A stretch of DNA of 64,000 bases. It comes from Acidimicrobiaceae bacterium. Lineage in GTDB: Bacteria > Actinomycetota > Acidimicrobiia > Acidimicrobiales > RAAP-2. The position numbers and the translations under genes were made by a program. Below are positions 1 to 7,842 of this stretch, one piece after another. Below the pieces are notes generated by a model. That model had not been told where the DNA came from, ran no database searches, and was given only the letters and a program-made list of their open reading frames with translations. Where the stretch lies: the NCBI GenBank assembly GCA_027306585.1, contig DAHUZJ010000077.1, positions 37,426-101,425 on the forward strand, in the 5' to 3' direction. Within the stretch, counting starts at the first letter, position 1; each line of letters begins with the position of its first letter.

Positions 1-667
1 AGCGGCCTTGGTGCATCACCGACACCTTGTCGCAGAGGCCCATGACGAACTCCATGTCGTGCTCGACGATGACGAACGTGGTCCCCTCTTCCTCGTTGAG
101 CGCCTTGATCCGGCCGCCGAGGTGCAGCAGCAGGCTGGGATTGACGCCGCCCGCCGGCTCGTCGAGGAGCATGGCCTTGGGCCGGGCGATCATGATGCAG
201 GCGAATTCGAGCAGCTTCTGCTGGCCGTACGAGAGGTTGCCCGCCTTCTCCGCCGCCAGGCGGGTCAGGCCGACGAAGTCGAGCACTTCCTTGGAGCGCA
301 CCTTCTCGCTCGGCGACGACCAGCGGCTGAACTCGGACATCCACCCGCCGTCGCGCTGGGAGGCGACGTGAAGGTTCTCGACGACCGTGAGCCGGGGGAA
401 GATACGGGTGAGCTGGAACGTGCGCCCGACGCCGAGGCTGAACACCTGGTCGGGCGACGCGGCCGTGACGTCGGTCCCGGCGACGTGCACGGAGCCGCTG
501 TCGGCCCGCTCGTACCCGGTCATCACGTTGAAGAGGGTGGTCTTCCCGGAACCGTTGGGGCCGATGAGCCCGTTGATCTTGCCTTCTTCGAAGGTCATCG
601 AGCACCCTGCGAGAGCCTGGATGCCCCCGTAGGCCTTCGTGACCTCGTCGACCTCGAGCAGGTTCAT
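1..667 (-). CDS. livG: Branched-chain-type ABC transporter ATP-binding protein LivG (3' end beyond the window)
   Basis: This is the cytoplasmic ATPase that powers import through the adjacent LivH/LivM channel. About 222 residues are visible. They include a Walker A loop (GPNGSGKTT), the ABC signature (LSYGQQKLLEFA), Walker B (AMLLDEPAGG) and the switch-His region (IVEHDMEFV). The start ATG at 667 overlaps the livM TGA in an ATGA junction, so the two are translationally coupled. The C-terminus and probably a livF gene lie off the left edge. The frame was missing from the ORF track because it runs off the contig; I translated it directly. Transport of amino acids is only the family default. The neighbouring catabolic genes suggest another small organic substrate. 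Confidence 0.93.
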   Translation of the reverse strand, partial: MNLLEVDEVTKAYGGIQALAGCSMTFEEGKINGLIGPNGSGKTTLFNVMTGYERADSGSVHVAGTDVTAASPDQVFSLGVGRTFQLTRIFPRLTVVENLHVASQRDGGWMSEFSRWSSPSEKVRSKEVLDFVGLTRLAAEKAGNLSYGQQKLLEFACIMIARPKAMLLDEPAGGVNPSLLLHLGGRIKALNEEEGTTFVIVEHDMEFVMGLCDKVSVMHQGR

Positions 668-1806
668 CGTGCACCCCCGTCATCGATCCCGACCGGCCCT
701 GCTGGCACGGTCACGGGCATGGCGCCGCCGACCGTCGGGGTCGCCTCCTCGCGGCGCCGCTGGCGGCTCGCCATCCAGGATCGGTAGCGGTCCGAGATGC
801 TCGGCACCACGCCGGCCGGCAAGGTCAGCAGGATGACGATGAAGAGAATGCCGTAGATGATCAAGTACAGTGTCGATGCTCCGAACTGGATGTAGAAGTA
901 CTGCTGGATCGGCGCCAGGACCAGTGCGCCGAGCACCGGCCCGGGGAGCGTGCCCAGGCCGCCGACGAACACCATGACGGCGATGGCGAGGTCGTAGGTG
1001 GGGTCGAAGGCGAACTGCGGGTACACGGCACCGACGAACGTCGCGTAGAGCCCTCCGGCGATGCCGACGAAGAACGCCGATGCGACGTAGGCGATGAGCT
1101 TCGCACGGGTCACTCGGATGCCGAGGCCCTTGGCCCGGTCCTCGTCGTCGCGGATGGCGAGCAACCCGAGGCCGTACTTCGAGCGCCTGATGCCCCACGA
1201 GACGAGCAGGGCCAGGATCGCCGCCCCGAGGCCGATGTAATAGAAGGGCAGGTTGAAGACTGTTCCTGTCCAGGGGGGCGAGACCACGTTCGTCCCGGCC
1301 GACCCGCCGGTGAACCCGGCGAAGTTGAACGCCAACAGCTGGAAGATGAACATCGCCGCGATCGTGAGCACGATGAAGGTGTGCTTGCGGACACGCAGCA
1401 GGATGAGCCCGACAGGCACGGCGACGGCGGCGGCGACGATCCCCCCGAGCGGAATGATCGCCAGCTCGCTCGCGCCCGGCGTGACGTGCCAGTGCTCGAT
1501 GAGGAGCGCCACCGCGTACTGGCCGAAGCCGTAGTACACGGCGTGCCCGATCGAGACGTAGCCCGAGTAGCCCGAGAAGATGTTCCATCCGATGGCGGCG
1601 ACCAGGAACATCATGGTGAACACCCCGATCGAGGTGACCGCCGGATTGGAGAAGACGATCGGGAACGCCGCGAGGAGCGCGAACAGGGCGACCCACGCCG
1701 TGGCCCGGGACCGTTTCGAGGGCTCGAACGGGTCGCGGAACGCCCGCTCCGCTTCGACCGGCCGCAGGAGCTCGGCCGGCGCGGTGCCTGCATGAAGAGT
1801 GGTCAC
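664..1806 (-). CDS. livM: Branched-chain-type ABC transporter permease LivM
   Basis: An inner-membrane permease of 380 residues. It has the usual LivM layout: a polar N-terminal extension of about 45 residues, then 8-10 hydrophobic helices and the EAA-like loop region (YGLGLLAIRDDEDRAKGLGI) that contacts the ATPase. I place the start at GTG 1806, which forms a GTGA overlap with the livH stop. The longer track ORF starting at 1896 would lie inside livH. The C-terminal tail is proline- and arginine-rich and extends past the last helix. The gene is cotranscribed with livH and livG. Confidence 0.95.
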   Translation of the reverse strand: MTTLHAGTAPAELLRPVEAERAFRDPFEPSKRSRATAWVALFALLAAFPIVFSNPAVTSIGVFTMMFLVAAIGWNIFSGYSGYVSIGHAVYYGFGQYAVALLIEHWHVTPGASELAIIPLGGIVAAAVAVPVGLILLRVRKHTFIVLTIAAMFIFQLLAFNFAGFTGGSAGTNVVSPPWTGTVFNLPFYYIGLGAAILALLVSWGIRRSKYGLGLLAIRDDEDRAKGLGIRVTRAKLIAYVASAFFVGIAGGLYATFVGAVYPQFAFDPTYDLAIAVMVFVGGLGTLPGPVLGALVLAPIQQYFYIQFGASTLYLIIYGILFIVILLTLPAGVVPSISDRYRSWMASRQRRREEATPTVGGAMPVTVPAGPVGIDDGGAR

Positions 1807-2675
1807 TGGGCCCTCGCGATCTGCTTGCCGAAGATGCCTTGCTGCCTGAACAGCAGGACGGCCACGAGCACCAGGTAGAACATCGTCTGCCCCCACACCG
1901 GGGACCAGGTGACGGCCACCACGTCCTCGATGACCACCATGATGATCGCCGCCGCCATGGCGCCGCCGACGCTTCCGAACCCGCCGAGGATGACGATCAC
2001 GAGGAGGCGGGAGATGAGGTCGTACGAGCTCGCCGGGTTGAACGAGGCCGTCATCCCGTAGAGCATCCCGCCGGCGGCAGCCAGGCCGACGCCGATGCCG
2101 AGCGTCGCCGCCGACACCCGGTGGACGTCGATGCCGACCAGTTGCGCTGCTGCCGGGTTCTGCGTCGTCGCCCGCAGTGCACGCCCGAATTTGGTCTTGT
2201 ACAGGATCACGTAGATGCAGCCCATCAGGACCGCGCTGAGTATGAAGGCGTACAAGTAGACCAACGGGATGTTGATCGAGCCGAACCGCAGCGAGGTGTC
2301 CACGTACGACGCGTGGATCTGCACGAGTGTCCCGCCGTAGGCGATGTCGAGAACACCTTCGATCACCTGCGCCACGGCGAACATGACGAGGAGGGACATG
2401 ATCACCCGGTCACGCTTGAGCCGGGCGATGAGCAAGTAGTAGACGCCGTAGCCGAGCAGGAACATCGCCGGGATCGTTATCAGGATGGTCACGAACGGGT
2501 CGATGTGCGTCGCCCGGACGAGCGAATAGCTCAAGAATGCGCCCAGGATCACGAGGATGCCCTGTGCGAAGTTGATGATCTCCATCACCCCGAAGACGAG
2601 CGTCAGTCCCGCTCCCATCAGGGCGTACAGTCCGCCAATGAGGATCCCGTCGATGATCCCCTGGAGGATGAGCAT
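1803..2675 (-). CDS. livH: Branched-chain-type ABC transporter permease LivH
   Basis: A membrane permease of 290 residues that pairs with LivM. The N-terminus (LQGIIDGILIGGLYALMGAG) and the motif GVMEIINFAQG are hallmarks of LivH. I chose ATG 2675 over the track start at 2720 because GGAGG sits 6 nt upstream, and the extra 15 residues look non-conserved and overlap a hairpin. The gene lies 114 nt downstream of the binding-protein gene, with a strong hairpin between them, and is coupled to livM by a GTGA overlap. Confidence 0.95.
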   Translation of the reverse strand: MLILQGIIDGILIGGLYALMGAGLTLVFGVMEIINFAQGILVILGAFLSYSLVRATHIDPFVTILITIPAMFLLGYGVYYLLIARLKRDRVIMSLLVMFAVAQVIEGVLDIAYGGTLVQIHASYVDTSLRFGSINIPLVYLYAFILSAVLMGCIYVILYKTKFGRALRATTQNPAAAQLVGIDVHRVSAATLGIGVGLAAAGGMLYGMTASFNPASSYDLISRLLVIVILGGFGSVGGAMAAAIIMVVIEDVVAVTWSPVWGQTMFYLVLVAVLLFRQQGIFGKQIARAQ

Positions 2676-2698
2676 GCGATGCCTCCACGCTGTGTTGT

Positions 2699-2736
2699 GT
2701 GGAGCCGGCAGCCCCCGCAAGGGCTGCCGGCTCCAC
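2699..2736 (-). terminator. 16-bp perfect hairpin between the binding-protein gene and livH
   Basis: Arms GTGGAGCCGGCAGCCC and GGGCTGCCGGCTCCAC are perfect complements around the 6-nt loop CCGCAA. No T-run follows on either strand. On the transcribed minus strand the hairpin follows the binding-protein stop. It could partly terminate or stabilise the upstream mRNA so that more binding protein than permease is made, a common arrangement in ABC-importer operons. The livH ribosome site begins just beyond it. Confidence 0.6.
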
Positions 2737-2789
2737 GTGCTGCCGGCGATCTGGCGTGATCGCCGTCGTGTGCTGTCGTTCCCTGGTCG

Positions 2790-4085
2790 CTAGCCGGCCG
2801 TGCCCGTCCCCCACTTCGGCTTCGGGTTCATGATCTTCACGACGCCTGGCTTTGTGGCCGGAAGGACGGCGACCTGCGACCCGTGCTGCCACTGGAACAC
2901 GTAGGGCTGGGCGCAGGGGTTCATCCCCAGCTTTGTGAAGCACACGTTGCCCTGCACGCTCTTGAACTTGGCGTTCTTGGAGTGCATGTAGGAGATGAGC
3001 TTCTTGTTTGTCGTCGTCTTGATGTGGTTGACCGCCTCGGCCAGGACCTGGCCGGCCGAGAACGCCTCGGCGACGTTGGCACTGATTGTTGTCTTCTTGA
3101 TGTGGAACTGCTTTGTCATGATCGACACCAGTGTCTTCGCCGCGTAGCCCGGGGCGCCGGGGTACCAGGTGGCCGGCCACATGACCCCTGTGGTGTTTGT
3201 CTGGCCAACGGCCTGGACGAAGGACGAACCCTGGTCCGGACCCGATGCCTCGATGATCGCTGTGACTGTGTAGTGCGCCTGGGCGAAGGCCTGGATCAGC
3301 GCGTAGCCGTCCGGCGGCTGCGTGCCGAGGACGATGATCTTGGCCCCGGAGTTCTCGATGGTGGCGGCGATCGGCGAGAAGTCGGTCGTCTCCAGCGGGT
3401 AGATGTCAATTGTCGTGACCGTGAAGCCCTTGCTCTTCAAGATCTTCCGGACCTGTGTCACCATCGGGTCGCTGAACGGTGTTGTGATCGCTGCGAAGGC
3501 CACCTTCTGTGGCTTGTACGCCGTGGGGATCCACTTGGCGAACGACACCATCTGGGCCAGCGCCGCCGCGCTCACGTCGAACACGTTGGTCAGACCCTGC
3601 GCGAACACGGACGGGCCGCCGCCGATGCCCTCGACCATCGCCTTGTGGTAGCGGTTGGCGATGACCGACGACGGCTTCGTGAGCAGCGTCGAGTACGGGC
3701 CGACCACGAATGTCACGTGGTTGATGGTGATCAGCTTCTGGTAGTTGGTGACCACCTGCGTCGGGCTCGAGCCATCGGACAGGAATGTCATGTGGACTTT
3801 CTTGCCGAGGATGCCGCCGTGGGCGTTCTGCCAGTCGGCCCATGCCTGGTAGCCCTGTTTGGTGGTGACGCCTGTGGCCGAGAAGTCACCCGACAGCGAG
3901 ACGGATGCCCCGACCTTGACCTCGCCGCTGAGCCCCTTGGCCGACTTGGTCGACGCGCCAGCCAACGACGCGCCACCACCGGCCGCGAGCAACGACACGG
4001 TGAGCAGTGATGCGCCTGCCACGCTGGCCCATCGCCGCTTCACCGGGGGTGCGATTGCTCGTTCCACCCGCTGCCGTACCTTCAT
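2790..4085 (-). CDS. Periplasmic-type substrate-binding protein of the Liv ABC importer
   Basis: A protein of 431 residues of the Leu/Ile/Val-binding (peripla_BP_6) family that captures the importer's substrate outside the membrane. Residues 1 to about 50 form a long Sec signal peptide with an arginine-rich n-region. The mature protein opens with VKVGASVSLSGDFSATG, the family's first beta strand and substrate loop. ATG 4085 has an AGGGAGGGGG ribosome site; the track start at 4133 is less likely. There is no lipobox cysteine around the cleavage zone (LLAAGGGASLAGAS), which is unusual for a Gram-positive binding protein. Thr codons are often ACA, unlike the neighbouring cytoplasmic genes. It follows the cupin gene by 91 nt in the same operon. 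Confidence 0.95.
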   Translation of the reverse strand: MKVRQRVERAIAPPVKRRWASVAGASLLTVSLLAAGGGASLAGASTKSAKGLSGEVKVGASVSLSGDFSATGVTTKQGYQAWADWQNAHGGILGKKVHMTFLSDGSSPTQVVTNYQKLITINHVTFVVGPYSTLLTKPSSVIANRYHKAMVEGIGGGPSVFAQGLTNVFDVSAAALAQMVSFAKWIPTAYKPQKVAFAAITTPFSDPMVTQVRKILKSKGFTVTTIDIYPLETTDFSPIAATIENSGAKIIVLGTQPPDGYALIQAFAQAHYTVTAIIEASGPDQGSSFVQAVGQTNTTGVMWPATWYPGAPGYAAKTLVSIMTKQFHIKKTTISANVAEAFSAGQVLAEAVNHIKTTTNKKLISYMHSKNAKFKSVQGNVCFTKLGMNPCAQPYVFQWQHGSQVAVLPATKPGVVKIMNPKPKWGTGTAG

Positions 4086-4176
4086 GTGCCCCCTCCCTCT
4101 GTCCGGCGGTCGCCGGACAACACGAGATTCCAATGAGCCCTAGCAGATGTCCCCGAGTGCAACGCCCCAGCGGGGG

Positions 4177-4575
4177 TCACGACGCAGGCGCCCAGGTGCA
4201 CTTGTCGCCGTCGACGGTCCAGATCGTCTCCGTCGGCGGTGGCGCCCAGAACTCGACGAACGAGAAGTTGTCGTCGCTGTCGTTCTCGAACCAGTGCACC
4301 TCACCGGGACCGACGAGCGCGCTCGTTCCCGCCGCCAGCCGTACCGACGCCGAATCGGTGTGGAGGATCCCGGTGCCGGACAGCACCCAGAAGACGTGGT
4401 TGCTGTCCGAGTGGTAGTGCGCGGCCGCCGTGTCGCCGGGGTGGTAGACGATCCGGTCCGCCCGCAGCTGGCGGGCGTTCACCGGCACCCCCTCGGTGAG
4501 GAGGTCGAGCCGATCACGCGTGTCTCTGGTCGATGCGTAATGCGGGAGTTCGACCGCATTGAACACCTTGGACAT
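4177..4575 (-). CDS. Small cupin-domain protein, first gene of the importer operon
   Basis: A single-domain cupin of 132 residues. The metal-binding cupin motif 1 is visible as HPGDTAAAHYHSDSNHVFWV, followed by motif 2 (PGEVHWFEN). Such proteins may be small isomerases or dioxygenases, or bind ligands; the substrate cannot be told from sequence. It starts at ATG 4575 behind a G-rich ribosome site and stands first in the minus-strand transcript cupin - binding protein - livH - livM - livG. The shared promoter and LacI-type operator lie 40-85 nt upstream. A second small cupin (11517) occurs in the neighbouring operon. Confidence 0.87.
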   Translation of the reverse strand: MSKVFNAVELPHYASTRDTRDRLDLLTEGVPVNARQLRADRIVYHPGDTAAAHYHSDSNHVFWVLSGTGILHTDSASVRLAAGTSALVGPGEVHWFENDSDDNFSFVEFWAPPPTETIWTVDGDKCTWAPAS

Positions 4576-4613
4576 CTTCGCGCCCCCCCCGGGGTCCGCG
4601 TCAGGGGATTCCC

Positions 4614-4660
4614 TGCACTCGATTGCAGCGTACGATACAAGTGTTGCCGTCCGATGTCAA
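4614..4660 (-). promoter_or_regulatory. Promoter and LacI-type operator for the cupin-Liv importer operon
   Basis: Read on the minus strand, there is a TTGACA -35 box (4660-4655), 17 nt, a TATCGT -10 box (4637-4632), then the near-palindrome TGCAATCGAGTGCA (4627-4614) at the expected start of transcription. The whole block closely resembles the one at 13986-14034, sharing GCAACACTTG in the spacer. The central CG and flanking TGCA arms are typical of LacI-family operators. The assignment to the LacI gene at 16042 is inference from repeated occurrence nearby. Confidence 0.62.
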
Positions 4661-4759
4661 CAGGTCCCGCCGCATCCCGGCGGCGCGGCCGTGGAAGGTG
4701 TCGGTGACCAGGGCGAGGAGGGGCCGGTGACCAGGCAGAGCGTGCAGAGAGGGGGCACC

Positions 4760-6472
4760 GTGACGGTGGAGATGACGGTCGATCGCGACCTCGAGGTGGC
4801 GATGGACGACGGCGCCGTGCTGCGGGCTGACGTGTTCCGCCCGGTGTCGGGCGGCCCGTGGCCGGTGATCATGTCGCTCGGCCCCTACGGCAAGTCCCTG
4901 CCGTTCTCCGAGGGCGTGTTCACCGAACGGTACCGGCGGCTGGTGGACGAGCGGCCCGAGGTCCTCGAGGGCTCGAGCGGCGCCCACCTCAACTGGGAGA
5001 CGGTGGACCCAGAGCAGTGGATCCCCGCCGGCTACGCCGTCGTCCGTGTCGACTCGCGCGGCGCAGGGCGCTCACCGGGCCGAATGGACCTTCTCTCCCG
5101 TCGGGAGGTCGCCGACTACGCGTGCGCCATCGAGTGGGCGGGGACGCGCCCGTGGTGCAACGGGCGCGTCGGGCTCGCCGGCGTGTCGTACTACGCCATG
5201 AACCAGTGGCTGGTGGCGGCCCAGCGCCCGGCGCACCTGGCGGCGATCGTGCCGTGGGAGGGGGCCGCCGACCACTACCGGGACATGACCCACCACGGCG
5301 GGATCTTCTCCAACGGGTTCTTCACGGGTTGGCACCCCCGGCAGGTGCTGTCGGTGCAGCACGGGCGAGGTCGCAACGGCCCGACCAGTCCCTGGGTGGC
5401 GGACGGGCTGGGTGCCGGCCCCGAGACCCTCACCGAGGACGAGCTCGCCGCCAGCCGGTCCGATTACCTGGGCGAGCTGCGCAACCGGCACTTCGACGAC
5501 GAGTGGTACGCCGAGCGCAGCGCCGACCTGCCGGCGATCGAAGTGCCGCTGTTGTCGGCGGCCAACTGGGGTGGCCTGGGGCTGCACAGCCGGGGGAACT
5601 TCGAGGGGTACGTCCGCGCCGGGTCCGCCAGCAAGTGGCTCGACGTCCACACCGGGCGGCACGAGGAGGAGTTCTACTGCGCCGGCGGGCGGGCCCTGCA
5701 GCGCGCCTTCTTCGACCGCTTCCTGCTCGGCAAGGACAACGGTTGGGAGGACCGGGCGCCCGTCACGTACGCCCTCCGCCACGTCGACGGGCGGCTGACC
5801 CCGGCGGCGGCGGCGGCGTGGCCGGTCGAGGGCACTCGCTGGACCCGTTGGTACGTCGACGCCGCCGGGACGCTGCACGACGAGCGACGGGGCCCCCCAG
5901 CGGCGTCGGCTTCCGTGCGGTTCCCCGCCGGTGGCGAGGGTGCGACCCTCCTGTCCGAACCCCTGGCCGCGCCGCTCCGGCTGGTCGGCCCCGCCGCTGC
6001 GCAGCTCTACATCGCCACGTCGGGCAGCGACGGGGACGTCTTCTGCACCCTGCGGGCGTTCGCACCCGACGGCGCGGAGGTCGACTTCCGGGGAGCGAAC
6101 GACCCGCACGCGCCGCTGTCGCAGGGCTGGCTCCGCCTGTCGCACCGCGCCGTGGACCCCGAGCGCTCCACGCCGTGGCGGCCGTGGCACCCGCACCGGG
6201 CCGCCGAGCCGGTACGGCCAGGGACCGCCTACCAGGCGGACATCGAGCTCTGGCCGACCTGCGTCGAGCTGCCCGCCGGGTACCGGCTGGCCCTCACGGT
6301 GGGGGGATCGGACTTCGCCCGGCCGGGCGCCGAGGGGCCTTTCCGCGGGTCCGGCCCGTTCGCGCACGACGACCCGGAGGACCGTCGTGCCACCGCCGAC
6401 GTCACTCTGGAGCTGTTCAGCGGCGGCCGCGCGCCGTCGTCCCTCCTCTTGCCGGTGGTCGAGGCCACCTGA
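4760..6472 (+). CDS. CocE/NonD-family serine hydrolase (X-Pro dipeptidyl-peptidase-like)
   Basis: A protein of 570 residues with an alpha/beta-hydrolase domain and a C-terminal jelly-roll domain. It belongs to the family that includes cocaine esterase, glutaryl-7-ACA acylase-like enzymes and PepX. The nucleophile motif is GVSYYAMNQW, in place of the more usual GVSYGG. The acid/base region is DVHTGRHEEEF. The C-terminal domain contains the family features around LRAFAPDGAEVDFRGAND and LTVGGSDFARP. I start at GTG 4760, which has GAGAGGGGGC upstream; the track start at 4559 overlaps the divergent promoter. It faces the importer operon, so it may hydrolyse an ester or amide that the importer brings in. 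The substrate is not determinable. Confidence 0.9.
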   Translation: MTVEMTVDRDLEVAMDDGAVLRADVFRPVSGGPWPVIMSLGPYGKSLPFSEGVFTERYRRLVDERPEVLEGSSGAHLNWETVDPEQWIPAGYAVVRVDSRGAGRSPGRMDLLSRREVADYACAIEWAGTRPWCNGRVGLAGVSYYAMNQWLVAAQRPAHLAAIVPWEGAADHYRDMTHHGGIFSNGFFTGWHPRQVLSVQHGRGRNGPTSPWVADGLGAGPETLTEDELAASRSDYLGELRNRHFDDEWYAERSADLPAIEVPLLSAANWGGLGLHSRGNFEGYVRAGSASKWLDVHTGRHEEEFYCAGGRALQRAFFDRFLLGKDNGWEDRAPVTYALRHVDGRLTPAAAAAWPVEGTRWTRWYVDAAGTLHDERRGPPAASASVRFPAGGEGATLLSEPLAAPLRLVGPAAAQLYIATSGSDGDVFCTLRAFAPDGAEVDFRGANDPHAPLSQGWLRLSHRAVDPERSTPWRPWHPHRAAEPVRPGTAYQADIELWPTCVELPAGYRLALTVGGSDFARPGAEGPFRGSGPFAHDDPEDRRATADVTLELFSGGRAPSSLLLPVVEAT

Positions 6473-6560
6473 GCGATCGCCCGGCCGCACGCGGCGTGGC
6501 GAACGTCGGCGGCGGCGGTCCCGGCCGGTCGGGCCGTCCGGGCCGACCGGCGGCGGCGGC

Positions 6561-7631
6561 TCAGGCCGGTGCCGACGCGCCGAGGTGGTCGCCCAACCAG
6601 TCCGCGGCCTGTGGCCGCCACTTGTAGCTGATGTTCATGCAGACGTGGTTGCCCTCGTCGAACAACCAGAATTCGGAGTTGGGCGCCTGCCGGGCGACCT
6701 CGGCCGCCTGCTCCCAGGGGACCAGGCCGTCCCGCTTGCCGAACACGACCAGGAGCGGCTGGCGCACCTTGTCGGCGACGCCGGCAAGGGTGATCTTCCT
6801 GGCGTTGGCGAACGTCTCCTCCTCGGTGGTGGCACCGGAGTGGTGCATGAAGGCGGCGCGGGAGTTCGGCGGCCGCTTCGGCACGATGACGCCGTAGTCG
6901 TAGGGCCCGCCCGAGATCACGACCGCCTTCAGGCGCGGCTCGAACGCAGCGGCCCGCGCCCCGTAGTACCCGCCGAGACTGACGCCCATCGCCCCGACGC
7001 GTTCTCCGTCGAGGTCGTCACGGGCGCAAAGGACGTCCAGGACGGCCGCCACGGCGACGTCGTAGTCCGGCCGGATGTGGGTGGTGTAGCCCGTCTCCCC
7101 CTGGCCCGGGCCGTCCATCGAGAACGTGGCCATGCCGCGCGCCAGGAAGACCTCCTCGGGCACGAAGAACTCCTCCTTCGTCGAGTCCAGCCCGGGGATG
7201 AGGAGGACGAGCGGCGGCCGCTCGACCGCGCGCGGGAACCGCAGGTTGCCGTAGATGACGTCTCCCTCGAAGGGGATCTCCACGCGCTCGGCGCTCGGGT
7301 CGAGCAACGGCAACCCGGCGCGAGACGCCTCGACGGCCTTGTCGGCTGCCCGGCGGTGCCGGTCCATGTCGATCATCCAGACGAATTTGGCGAAGTGATA
7401 GCTGAGCGAGGCACGGATCCACTCCTCGCCCGCCGTCCGGCGGTGCCCCTCCTTCTCCGCACGGCGAGCCAGGTCTGCATGTTCATCGCCATTGCCAACC
7501 CAGGCGTCGAGCCAGTCCTCCCAGTGCTCGAGTGAGCCGGTGACCGTCGAGAAGTCGCTCGGGTCGACGCCCTGGGCGGTGAAGCGCGGCCCCCAGTTCG
7601 CGATGGCGGTACGGATGGACTCGTCGGGCAT
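6561..7631 (-). CDS. Alpha/beta hydrolase of the 2,6-dihydroxypseudooxynicotine-hydrolase / FrsA-like type
   Basis: A cytoplasmic protein of 356 residues. A helical N-terminal region of about 115 residues precedes the hydrolase core. The core shows the nucleophile elbow GVSLGGYYG, the acid in FGKRDGLVPWE and the base in EGNHVCMNISY. This architecture matches hydrolases that cleave C-C or ester bonds next to a keto group. ATG 7631 follows GGAGGGGG by 6 nt; the 635-residue track ORF is an upstream extension with shadow-like Arg-rich sequence. It is convergent with the CocE gene and divergent from the ThDP-enzyme operon. Confidence 0.9.
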   Translation of the reverse strand: MPDESIRTAIANWGPRFTAQGVDPSDFSTVTGSLEHWEDWLDAWVGNGDEHADLARRAEKEGHRRTAGEEWIRASLSYHFAKFVWMIDMDRHRRAADKAVEASRAGLPLLDPSAERVEIPFEGDVIYGNLRFPRAVERPPLVLLIPGLDSTKEEFFVPEEVFLARGMATFSMDGPGQGETGYTTHIRPDYDVAVAAVLDVLCARDDLDGERVGAMGVSLGGYYGARAAAFEPRLKAVVISGGPYDYGVIVPKRPPNSRAAFMHHSGATTEEETFANARKITLAGVADKVRQPLLVVFGKRDGLVPWEQAAEVARQAPNSEFWLFDEGNHVCMNISYKWRPQAADWLGDHLGASAPA

Positions 7632-7789
7632 GTCGATCCCCCTCCGGTGTCGTGGCACGTGTTCGACACGTCGGGTCGGGGATTGTAGACGGCCGGGTTG
7701 CCCCATGCCGGGTGCCCGGGCTCGGTGCCCGGCGACGCTCGGCGGTGTGGCCAGCCCCGCCGGCCGTCCTTCGACCGCCTGCTCGTGTC

Positions 7790-7842
7790 TTGACAGCTTC
7801 GGCTGGAACGAGGCACTGTGGCGAAATGGCGCAATCGATTGC
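7790..7842 (+). promoter_or_regulatory. Promoter and perfect LacI-type operator at the start of the ThDP-enzyme operon
   Basis: TTGACA (7790-7795), 18 nt, CACTGT (7814-7819), then the perfect 12-bp palindrome GCAATCGATTGC (7831-7842). The predicted transcription start falls at or next to the ATG at 7826. The mRNA would then be leaderless, and the operator would lie inside codons 2-6 of the gene. The motif matches three other sites in this island. Confidence 0.57.
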